Shown here: positions 46,992 to 57,757 of the stretch, piece by piece
How positions within the stretch are numbered: position 1 is the stretch's first letter
Layout: every line of letters begins with the position of its first letter
Source of the DNA: JBEHWX01 sp048498995
Lineage (GTDB): Bacteria; Bacteroidota; Ignavibacteria; OLB7
Reading direction: 5' to 3'
Assembly: GCA_048498995.1 (NCBI GenBank)
Contig: JBEHWX010000015.1
Coordinates: 1-64,000, forward strand
Length of the DNA stretch: 64,000 nt
The notes under the pieces: model-generated
Seen by the model: the letters and a program-made list of their open reading frames with translations, nothing else
Database searches by the model: none
Told to the model about the DNA's origin: nothing
Program-made: the position numbers and the translations under genes

Positions 46992-48262
46992 AGGAAGAAT
47001 AGAAGCCAAACGATGATGAGAACCGGCAGAAGCATCGGGATCGAATACCGGGTCATGTAGCCGAAGAACCCGGGCATGCGTACCCCGGCATGCTCCGCAA
47101 TCGATTTTACCATGAAGTTCGGGCCGTTGCCGATATAGCTCATCGCCCCGAAGAAGACCGCCGAAACCGAGATCGCCACCACGCGAAGCCCGTCTCCGGC
47201 CAGATATTCCCGCACGTGAACCGGGTCGCCGACGTTCAGGCCGGCCGATCCCATCGCCGCGGCGAGGAAGTTCAGATACGTCGGCGCATTGTCCAGAAAG
47301 CTGCTCAACGCCCCGGTCCCCCAGTAGAGCCCCCCGGGCGAATCGATCCCGAGCGAGGCCGCGTGCGCGCCGAGCCAGTCGAGCGCTGGGATCATCGTCA
47401 GGAAGATCCCGGCGAAGAGCCAGGCCACCTCCTCGATCGGGTGGAAGCTGAAGTGATTCCCCCGATGGATCTCCGGCTTCGTGCTCCGGTAGCTGACGAA
47501 CGCCGCCGAGATCATCAGCGCCTCGCGCAGCAGCAGCGGCCGCTCGATGAAGACCGCCCCGATCACCACCGCCAGCAGCGCCAGGTTGTGAAGCCCGGTC
47601 ACCCGCGTCGTGTCGTTCTCGGCCTCGACCTGCCGGCGCAGCTCCTCCGGCATCTTCCGGTAGCTTCGCGTGTCGAGCCCCCAGAAGACCGCCAGCAGGA
47701 CCGCCGTGGCCGTGAGCCAGGGAGCGATCGCGTGCCGCGTGATCCAGAAGAACGGGATCCCCCGGATGTAGCCGAGGAACAGCGGCGGATCGCCGATCGG
47801 CGTCAGCGCCCCGCCGACGTTCGAGATCAGAAAGATGAAAAAGATCACATGGAAGGCCGAGACCCGGTACTTGTTGTTCCGGAGATACGGCCTGATCAGG
47901 AGCATCGAGGCGCCGGTCGTCCCGAGCAGGTTCGCCAGGACGGTCCCGATGGCGAGCATCGCCACGTTCTCCCCCGGCGTCGAGCGCCCCTTGATCCGGA
48001 CGTGGATGCCGCCGGCGACCACGTAGAGCGATCCGATCAGCGCGATGAAGCTCGCGTACTCCCCCACCGCGTGCACCACGCGGGAGGTCTGATCGAGGGC
48101 CACCACATACCATCCGGCGACGAAGAGCCCGAGCAGCGAGGCCACCATCCGGTAGCGCCTGCCCCACCAGTCACCCGCGATGAAGGGCATCAGCGCGATC
48201 GACAGCAGCAGGAGCGCGAACGGCAGGATGAGCCAGGGACTGACCCCCTCGCCGGCATGCAT
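46988..48262 (-). CDS. NhaD-like Na+/H+ antiporter within the nuo cluster
   Basis: The 424-residue membrane protein belongs to the ion transporter superfamily (NhaD/ArsB/citrate-transporter type). It shows ANLLGTTGASMLLIRPYL, NVGGALTPIGDPPLFLGY, WLFAGIFLTMIP, LSSFLDNAPTYLNFLAA and FGAMSYIGNGPNFMVKSIA. These are the two intramembrane motifs plus the conserved NAPT and NGPN stretches. It begins 4 bp after the nuoM stop and its stop overlaps the nuoN start, so it is an integral part of the operon. Na+/H+ exchange is the likely function, and coupling to complex I is inferred from position only. Confidence 0.85.
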   Translation of the reverse strand: MHAGEGVSPWLILPFALLLLSIALMPFIAGDWWGRRYRMVASLLGLFVAGWYVVALDQTSRVVHAVGEYASFIALIGSLYVVAGGIHVRIKGRSTPGENVAMLAIGTVLANLLGTTGASMLLIRPYLRNNKYRVSAFHVIFFIFLISNVGGALTPIGDPPLFLGYIRGIPFFWITRHAIAPWLTATAVLLAVFWGLDTRSYRKMPEELRRQVEAENDTTRVTGLHNLALLAVVIGAVFIERPLLLREALMISAAFVSYRSTKPEIHRGNHFSFHPIEEVAWLFAGIFLTMIPALDWLGAHAASLGIDSPGGLYWGTGALSSFLDNAPTYLNFLAAAMGSAGLNVGDPVHVREYLAGDGLRVVAISVSAVFFGAMSYIGNGPNFMVKSIAEHAGVRMPGFFGYMTRYSIPMLLPVLIIVWLLFFL

Positions 48263-48266
48263 CCGG

Positions 48267-49976
48267 TTATCGGCCGCCCTGCGGCGGAGCCGGCGCCACC
48301 TGCACGCCGCCGTTGCCCGGCATGCCCGGGGGCATTCCCTGCGGCATCCGCATGCCGCGCGGCACGCCCTGCATCCCCGGCTGCACCGTCATGCCCGGCA
48401 TCGGCGGCTGCGCGCCGACCGGAGCCGCGGACGTGTCCTGCCCCAGACGGAGACGGGTCTCCATCGCGTAGCGGTTCACTCCCTTGAGCCCCTCGACCAC
48501 GCCGACGATGCCCCGCGTGGAGCTCTCGGAGACCGACAGGAACGTGTTCGGGTGGAAGCCGATCCAGATGCAGAAGATCACCATCGGCACCAGCAGGCCG
48601 ATCTCCAGGCCGTTCAGGTCCTTGAGGCGTCCGTTCTCCGCCTTGGTGATCGGGCCGAGGAACATCCGCTGGAAGAGAATCAGCAGATAGACCGCCGCCA
48701 GGATCACGCCGGAGGCGCCGACCACCGCGTACCACTTCGAGCCGAGGTGGCCGGAGATGAACGCGCCGAGCAGCGTCAGATACTCGCCCACGAAGCCGTT
48801 GAGCCCCGGAAGGCCGACCGAGGCGAGCATCGCCAGCGCGAAGAAGACCGCGTAGACCGGCATCGACTTGGCCAGGCCGCCGAACTCCGACATCTCGCGG
48901 GTGTGACGGCGCTCGTAGATGTAGCCGACCAGAAGGAAGAGCATGCCGGTCGACAGACCATGGTTGACCATCTGAAGGATGGCGCCCTGCACTCCCTCGG
49001 CGGTCATCGAGAAGATGCCGAGGACCACGAAGCCGAGGTGGGCGATCGAGGAGTAGGCGACGAGCTTCTTGATATCGGTCTGCACCATCGCCAGCAGCGC
49101 GCCGTAGATGATGCCGATCACCGCGAGGGTCGACAGCAGATCGGCGTAATAGAGCGAGGACTGCGGGAAGAGCTGGAGATTGAAGCGGACCAGGCCGTAG
49201 GTCCCCATCTTGAGCATCATGCCGGCCAGGATCACCGAGCCGGCCGTCGGGGCCTGCGTGTGGGCGTCAGGCAGCCAGGTATGCAGCGGGAACAGAGGCA
49301 CCTTCACGCAGAAGGAGAGCGCGAAGGCCAGGAACAGCCAGCGCTGCGCCTCCAGCGGCACCGTCGGCGCGATCGTCATCAGCTTCCGGAGATCGGCGGT
49401 GAAGTGTCCGGTCTGCACCTGGGCGTAATGTCCCAGCCAGATGATCGCCACCAGCATCAGCAGCGAGGCGGCCATCGTGTAGAGGAAGAACTTCATCGAG
49501 GCGTAGATGCGATCCTTGCCGCCCCAGATGCCGATGAGGAAGTACATCGGGATCAGGATCACTTCCCAGAACACGTAGAACAGGAACGTGTCGAGCGAGG
49601 CGAAGACGCCGATCAGGCCGAACTCCAGCAGCAGAAGCATGATGTAGTAGAGCTTCTCGCGGTCCTTGATCGCCTCCCAGCTCGAGATGATGCCGATCGG
49701 CATCATGAACGTGGAGAGGAGCACCAGCAGGAGCGACATGCCGTCCAGGCCGAAGCGGAAGCCGACGTCGAGCGTCGGGATCCAGGTCTGATCGGTGAGG
49801 AACTGAAAGGCCGGATTCGCCTTGTCGAAGCCGAACCAGAGTCCGAGCGAGACGAGGAAGGCGATGATCGACCCGGCGGCCGACACCGTCCGGTGCGCCG
49901 CTCTGTTCTCGGCCGGAATCAGGGCCAGGATCAGCGCGGTCACCAGCGGAATGAGGAGCGTGATAACGAGGAGCAT
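48267..49976 (-). CDS. nuoM: NADH-quinone oxidoreductase subunit M with Met/Pro tail
   Basis: The 569-residue complex I membrane subunit has family landmarks: FGLIGVFASLDTFLFYVFWEVILIPMYFLIGIWGG, SFCVKVPLFPLHTWLPDAHTQAPTAGSVILAGMMLKMGTYGL, VAYSSIAHLGFVVLG and GLPGLNGFVGEYL. Conserved Glu and Lys residues for proton transfer are in place. After about residue 500 comes an unusual C-terminal tail of ~60 residues rich in Met, Pro, Gly and Gln, with seven Met in about 30 residues (PGMQGVPRGMRMPQG). It is longer than the usual ~490-510 residues. It lies 204 bp downstream of nuoL in the same direction. Confidence 0.94.
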   Translation of the reverse strand: MLLVITLLIPLVTALILALIPAENRAAHRTVSAAGSIIAFLVSLGLWFGFDKANPAFQFLTDQTWIPTLDVGFRFGLDGMSLLLVLLSTFMMPIGIISSWEAIKDREKLYYIMLLLLEFGLIGVFASLDTFLFYVFWEVILIPMYFLIGIWGGKDRIYASMKFFLYTMAASLLMLVAIIWLGHYAQVQTGHFTADLRKLMTIAPTVPLEAQRWLFLAFALSFCVKVPLFPLHTWLPDAHTQAPTAGSVILAGMMLKMGTYGLVRFNLQLFPQSSLYYADLLSTLAVIGIIYGALLAMVQTDIKKLVAYSSIAHLGFVVLGIFSMTAEGVQGAILQMVNHGLSTGMLFLLVGYIYERRHTREMSEFGGLAKSMPVYAVFFALAMLASVGLPGLNGFVGEYLTLLGAFISGHLGSKWYAVVGASGVILAAVYLLILFQRMFLGPITKAENGRLKDLNGLEIGLLVPMVIFCIWIGFHPNTFLSVSESSTRGIVGVVEGLKGVNRYAMETRLRLGQDTSAAPVGAQPPMPGMTVQPGMQGVPRGMRMPQGMPPGMPGNGGVQVAPAPPQGGR

Positions 49977-50180
49977 TCCTACTCTGAATTATCCTGTGAG
50001 AATGAAGTTCCGTTCTCCGTGTCGATCCCGGCATCCGGGAGCCGCCGGCCTTGCGCCGTCGGCATCCTCTCTCTGATGCCCGCTCCCCTTCCGCCTGACA
50101 TGCCGTCGGGCTCGGGGAAGCGCTCGGGAATCGAGCCGCCACGTCGCGCGCCCCGCTCGGAACGAGGGGGCGCCGGGGCA

Positions 50181-52139
<1,959 letters not shown>

Positions 52140-52178
52140 ACTCGGATGCGTTCTCGGGTAAGGTTACTCGGAAACGAG

Positions 52179-53072
52179 TTACTCGTAGACGAACTCCGCC
52201 TTCTCGAACGGAAGCTCGATGTCGGCGAAGCGGATCGTCAGATCATCCTCGACGATGATCATGGAGTTGCGCGTGACTTTCGTCCACTCGGACTTGTGGG
52301 AGGTGAATGGCTCGGAGGCGATCACCACCGCCTCGCTTCTCCCGTCGTCCGGCTTCATGTAGCAGCGATCCTCGGTGGCCACGTACTCCCTGCCGAACAT
52401 ATAGTAGAGGGAGGCCGGCTGCACCCGCGGGTTGGTCGTGTAGCGGGTGGCCACCAGCGAGCGGCCGTTGGAGACCACGAGGTTCAGGTAGGAATGCTCC
52501 CTGACGTCGTGCTCCACCAGGAGGCGGTTCAGATCGGCGAACATCCCGAACATGGCGTCGACCATCTCGTCGGTCGTCACCGGACCCTCGGGGTCGCGAA
52601 GATTGTTCAGGAACAGGCCGAACAGATGCTCGGAGTCGGTCGAGCCGTGCACCGCGTCGTAGGCGGCGTCCTTCAGCTCCCGGAGCAGCGAGCGGCGAAT
52701 CGTCTTGAAGCCCTGCACCATGCCGTTGTGCATCCAGGTGAGCTTGCCGTGCACGAACGGGTGGCAGTTGACCTCCTCGACCAGCGATCCCGGCGTTGCC
52801 GCGCGGATATGCGCGAAGAGCATCGTCGTCTTCACCTTGCGCGCCAGGTAGCGGAGGTTCATGTCCGACCAGGCCGGATGCACCGAGCGGAACTGACAGG
52901 GCTCGTCGTCCAGCTCGAAATCGTACCAGCTGACGCCGAAGCCGTCACCGTTGATCGGCACCGACATCTCCTGCGCTCCCATCGACTGGCGGTCGATCAG
53001 CGAGTGCTGCGGACGGTACAGAAGATCATTGGCGAGGACGGGCTTCCCTATATAGGCAAGGAATCGGCACAT
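52179..53072 (-). CDS. Class II glutamine amidotransferase (Ntn hydrolase)
   Basis: The 297-residue protein starts MCRFLAYIGKP, so after Met removal Cys2 is the N-terminal nucleophile. Further GATase II landmarks are INGDGFGVSWYD, TTMLFAHIRAATPGS, NCHPFVHGKLTWMHNGMVQGF and GSTDSEHLFGLFL. The family includes EgtC (ergothioneine) and YafJ, which have the same size and N-terminus. ATG at 53072 is chosen over one eight codons upstream because it puts the Cys next to the Met. The only other hint of ergothioneine is the GCS2-type gene at the right edge, 10 kb away. Confidence 0.85.
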   Translation of the reverse strand: MCRFLAYIGKPVLANDLLYRPQHSLIDRQSMGAQEMSVPINGDGFGVSWYDFELDDEPCQFRSVHPAWSDMNLRYLARKVKTTMLFAHIRAATPGSLVEEVNCHPFVHGKLTWMHNGMVQGFKTIRRSLLRELKDAAYDAVHGSTDSEHLFGLFLNNLRDPEGPVTTDEMVDAMFGMFADLNRLLVEHDVREHSYLNLVVSNGRSLVATRYTTNPRVQPASLYYMFGREYVATEDRCYMKPDDGRSEAVVIASEPFTSHKSEWTKVTRNSMIIVEDDLTIRFADIELPFEKAEFVYE

Positions 53073-53272
53073 GGTCAACTGGGGGTTCACGATCATCGAA
53101 GAGGACTACAGACCGCGAATATACGCATGGAATCGAGACCGGAACCGTCTTGAATTATCGAGGTCGGCGCAATGGTCCGGATATGGTCGGGCGCCCCGGC
53201 GGCAATGCCCGCACCGCCACGGCCGCGCGCCATGCCCCGAACGGATCCTCGATGCTCCGGGAGACTGGGACG

Positions 53273-53293
53273 AAAAGGCCGGATTTCCCGGCC
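53273..53293 (-). terminator. Terminator of the lpdA-dinB-lipB unit
   Basis: GGCCGG/CCGGCC (53277-53282 with 53288-53293) with a 5-nt loop is followed on the minus strand by TTTTCG. It lies 13 bp after the lipB stop. Confidence 0.75.
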
Positions 53294-53306
53294 GTATGCC
53301 CCGATC

Positions 53307-54014
53307 TCACCCCTCCGGAGCGGGAGCGAACACCGCGTCGAACTCCTCGACGGCGGCCAGGGCCACATCCTCGAGCGCCGGCCGGAGGCCGGTTTCCCGC
53401 TCGATCGAGGTGACCGGATATTGCGAGATGCCGCAGGGAACGATGGCGGCGAAGCGATCGAGATTCGTGGTTACGTTCAGCGCGAAGCCGTGCATCGTGG
53501 TCCAGCGGGAGGCGCGCACGCCGATGGCGCAGATCTTCCCGTTCGGGGTCCAGACACCGGTGAAGCGCATCTTCTCCTCCCCCGGAACCGTGCTCTTGCG
53601 ACCTGCCTCCACGCCGAAGCGGGCGATCGTCCTGATGATCCACTCCTCGATCGAGCGCATGTACCAGCCGAGATCTTCCCGGAAATCCGCCAGGCGGAGG
53701 ATCGGGTAGCCGACCAGCTGCCCCGGACCATGATAGGTCACGTCGCCGCCGCGGTCGACATCGAACACCTCGTAGCCGTTGGCCTCCAGGAGCTCGCGGG
53801 GCATCAGCAGGTTCCCGTCGTCCCGGCACTCCCGTCCGAGGGTGATCACGTCCGGATGCTCGCAGAGGAGGAGCGTGTTCGGCCTGGCGCCGGACTGCAC
53901 CTCGGCGAAGACCTGGCGCTGAAGCTCCCAGGCCGGACCATAGCCGATCCGGCCGAGCCATTCGGCGGTCACGCTCGTGGCCGCGCTTGCGATCTCATCG
54001 ATCTCACGTTTCAT
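53307..54014 (-). CDS. lipB: Octanoyl-ACP:protein octanoyltransferase LipB
   Basis: The 235-residue protein transfers octanoyl from ACP to lipoyl domains, the first step of lipoylation. The motif RGGDVTYHGPGQLVGYPI is at 88-105. Catalytic Lys160 is in NGKICAIGVRASRW and the acyl-enzyme Cys194 is in VPCGISQYPV. The start at 54014 overlaps the DinB stop by 4 bp. With lpdA upstream in the same direction, the unit links lipoylation to the lipoamide dehydrogenase. LipA is not in the window. Confidence 0.95.
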   Translation of the reverse strand: MKREIDEIASAATSVTAEWLGRIGYGPAWELQRQVFAEVQSGARPNTLLLCEHPDVITLGRECRDDGNLLMPRELLEANGYEVFDVDRGGDVTYHGPGQLVGYPILRLADFREDLGWYMRSIEEWIIRTIARFGVEAGRKSTVPGEEKMRFTGVWTPNGKICAIGVRASRWTTMHGFALNVTTNLDRFAAIVPCGISQYPVTSIERETGLRPALEDVALAAVEEFDAVFAPAPEG

Positions 54015-54481
54015 CGCGTCCCCCACTCCCAGATACCGTAGCTCACCTTCTTGTCCACCGCGTGTCCGTTGGCCTTGAGATTCTGGGCGATCTGGCCGCG
54101 GTGATGTGCCTCGTGGGCGGTCAGGTATCCGAGGAACGCGGTGACGTGCGGCTTGAATCCCTTCACCCTGCCGCCGGACGCGGCCGCATCCCGCAGCAGG
54201 TCGGCCACCGCCTGAGCGGAAGCCTCGAGCGAGGAGCGAAGCAGCTCCTTGTCGTGCACCTGCTCCGGGGTGAGCTTCACGCATCGCTCCATGAGCGCCG
54301 GCGCCGAGGCCTTGAGCCAGGCCAGCCGGACCGTGTTCAGATGCGAGAACGCCTGGCCGACGCTCATCCCCTTCGTGGGCCCGATATCGGTCAGCGCCTC
54401 GGTGGGGATGGCCTCGAGCAGGAACAGATTGATCCGGTTGTTGATCAACCAGGTGTCGGCGATCTGTTCGGCGAGCTCCAT
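54011..54481 (-). CDS. DinB-family protein
   Basis: The 156-residue four-helix protein has the metal-binding histidine triad of the DinB/YfiT family: His47 in AFSHLNTVR, and His123 and His127 in TAHEAHHRGQI. Members include thiol S-transferases and maleylpyruvate isomerase-like enzymes. The reaction here is unknown. It is coupled to lipB by a 4-bp overlap and follows lpdA. Confidence 0.82.
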   Translation of the reverse strand: MELAEQIADTWLINNRINLFLLEAIPTEALTDIGPTKGMSVGQAFSHLNTVRLAWLKASAPALMERCVKLTPEQVHDKELLRSSLEASAQAVADLLRDAAASGGRVKGFKPHVTAFLGYLTAHEAHHRGQIAQNLKANGHAVDKKVSYGIWEWGTR

Positions 54482-54509
54482 GGGTTCTCGACTCCTGACG
54501 GAACATAGA

Positions 54510-54541
54510 GGCCGCCGCGTCCGTGCCCGGGCGCGGCGGCC
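54510..54541 (-). terminator. Hairpin between lpdA and dinB
   Basis: A perfect 10-bp stem (54510-54519 with 54532-54541) with a 12-nt GC-rich loop lies 15 bp after the lpdA stop. No T-tract follows, so it may attenuate and need not fully stop transcription into dinB-lipB. Confidence 0.55.
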
Positions 54542-54556
54542 GTTCGAATCGCGACG

Positions 54557-55960
<1,404 letters not shown>

Positions 55961-56275
55961 GAGTGTAGGGAGTTGAGCTAGGTTGAAGGGGCCATCGGCC
56001 CGGTCCCGGAACAGGAGGCCGAAGGCGCCGTGAGCGTCCGTCGAGGAGCGCGCCTCCGGACCTGGCCGGAGAGCTCCGCGAGCGTGGCGCCGGAGCGGGA
56101 TCGGCCGCGGCCGGCTCCGGATGAAGATCCCGCGTGGCGCGGGACGTGGATGTGGAACGACCCGGGCGCGGATAATCGCGCAAAGTTAGCGAAGAGCCCC
56201 GCCTTCGGAAAGCGTTGCGCTAAGTGTTACAGATTGAGTGGCGATCGGACCAGTGGTAACGATACGATGTGGAAA
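55961..56275. other. Intergenic region between lpdA and the YCF48 gene
   Basis: No gene was found. The lpdA promoter should lie here. A GC-rich, nearly palindromic stretch lies around 56085-56150. Confidence 0.5.
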
Positions 56276-56305
56276 GCGCCCGCGTGACCGATGCCACGTG
56301 GGCGC
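56276..56305 (-). terminator. Terminator of the YCF48-protein cluster
   Basis: An 11-bp stem with one G-U pair (56276-56286 with 56295-56305) is followed on the minus strand by TTTCC. It lies 31 bp after the stop of the last propeller gene. Confidence 0.7.
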
Positions 56306-56336
56306 CCGAGGTGAAGATCAGCGGGATGCGTGCCGT

Positions 56337-57680
56337 CTATTCGACATGGATGGGAACACACCGTGCTCCGGCTCTCCCGCCCCACCGCGCGAAGTAGAGC
56401 CCGGACGGCATGGCGCCGGTATCCCACCGATAGCGCCGACGCCCCGACTCATCCAATGTCCCACCTTCAAGCGTTGCGACGACGCGCCCGAGGAGATCGA
56501 TGACCTCAACACGAGCCGCGACGTCATCGGGATCGGGGATGGCGATAGTCACGGTCGCATGCCGCGTCGGGTTCGGCGCCACGAGCGCGGGAAGCTCCGG
56601 TGCCGCACGCGGTACCCCCGACGACTGGGCACGATAGGCGAGGATCACGAAGTTCGTCGAGACCGTGTAGGCATGGCCGACCGAGGGATAGGCTAGGTAG
56701 AGCAGATTCGTGATGTCGGCCGTGTCGAACCCCGTCTGCTGCTGTATCCACGCCCGCCCGCCGTCGGATGTCCGCAGGATCTTGCCGTTACCTCCCACCG
56801 CGATGCCGTTGCGATTATCGACGAAGGCCACGTTCCTGAGTCCGAACGCCTGGGGAATGGCCTGATAGACCTGATACTCCCAGCTATGTCCCCCATCGGT
56901 CGTCGCGGCGATGATATCCTTCTCGAGGTCGCCGACGCCGGTGCGCTCACCCCCGACGGCCCAGCCATGCATCCGATCCGGGAATGCGATCGCCAGACAG
57001 TTTCGGAGTTGGGGCGTCACGATGAACTCCCACGTCTTCCCTCCATCCATTGAACGTCCGAGGGCGGTCTCATCCTTTGACTTCAGTCGGATAACAACCG
57101 TTTCAGAATCGATGAGCTGAACAGGGAAAATTGCGAATCCACCGAGGCTATCCGGCAGTGTGATGTCTACCGAGTTCCAGCTGGCACCTCCATCTTCGGT
57201 TTTGAACAGAGAGCGAGGAGCGGCCGAGAGATATCCGAGATCACCTCTGAAGGAGAGGCCGAACGCCTGCGAGCCCCCGACGGGGAGCCGTGTCGTATCC
57301 CAGGAGGCACCATCGTTCAGTGTTCTCAGCACGATACCGCTATCACATACCACGAAGAACACGCCGACCTTCGGATGAGCGAGCGTCCGGTAGAATCGCT
57401 TGGTGGGCTTGTCAGGAAAAATCAGCGAGTCGTAGAGGATGCCCTTCCAGCTTCGCCCTCCATCGGTACTCCGACGCAACAGACTTTTGTAGCCGGAGGA
57501 GTCGCCGATCACCGCGCAGTGGATACTATCGGCGCAGGCGATGCCGCGAAATATGCACTCGCAGGTAGAGTCAATATGCACCCATTCGCCTATCTGTCCC
57601 GATAGACAACTCGGCCAGGCAAAGGAGGCAAAAAACATCACGGCGATAACCGGAGCGAGAATGCTTCGCGGATGCTGCAT
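56337..57680 (-). CDS. Secreted YCF48-type propeller protein, copy A
   Basis: The 447-residue protein has a signal peptide (ILAPVIAVMFFASFAWPS). Several YCF48/BNR-like propeller repeats follow, such as LLRRSTDGGRSWKGILYDS, LFKTEDGGASWNSV, LGRSMDGGKTWEFIV, IAATTDGGHSWEYQ and ILRTSDGGRAWIQQ. It ends in a T9SS sorting domain (ALVAPNPTRHATVTIAIPDP to GARCVPIHVE). Core residues are identical to copy B at 60648-62033; only the signal peptide, a few positions and the last residues differ. Extracellular function is unknown. The start ATG is at 57680; an in-frame start 5 codons upstream is possible. Confidence 0.85.
   Translation of the reverse strand: MQHPRSILAPVIAVMFFASFAWPSCLSGQIGEWVHIDSTCECIFRGIACADSIHCAVIGDSSGYKSLLRRSTDGGRSWKGILYDSLIFPDKPTKRFYRTLAHPKVGVFFVVCDSGIVLRTLNDGASWDTTRLPVGGSQAFGLSFRGDLGYLSAAPRSLFKTEDGGASWNSVDITLPDSLGGFAIFPVQLIDSETVVIRLKSKDETALGRSMDGGKTWEFIVTPQLRNCLAIAFPDRMHGWAVGGERTGVGDLEKDIIAATTDGGHSWEYQVYQAIPQAFGLRNVAFVDNRNGIAVGGNGKILRTSDGGRAWIQQQTGFDTADITNLLYLAYPSVGHAYTVSTNFVILAYRAQSSGVPRAAPELPALVAPNPTRHATVTIAIPDPDDVAARVEVIDLLGRVVATLEGGTLDESGRRRYRWDTGAMPSGLYFARWGGRAGARCVPIHVE
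56413..57442. repeat. Long direct repeat, copy A
   Basis: By eye this stretch is identical to 60724-61753 (offset 4311 bp), about 1030 bp. Scattered differences begin at 56412 on the left and 57443 on the right. It covers most of the propeller domain and the start of the sorting domain. Such a clean tract suggests recent duplication or gene conversion. Confidence 0.8.
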
Positions 57681-57757
57681 TGGCAGAAACATCAAGTGGA
57701 AGTGTCATTGCGTGGTCCGCGCACGATGGAGGAGCGCCAACGGACTCGTCCAGCATC

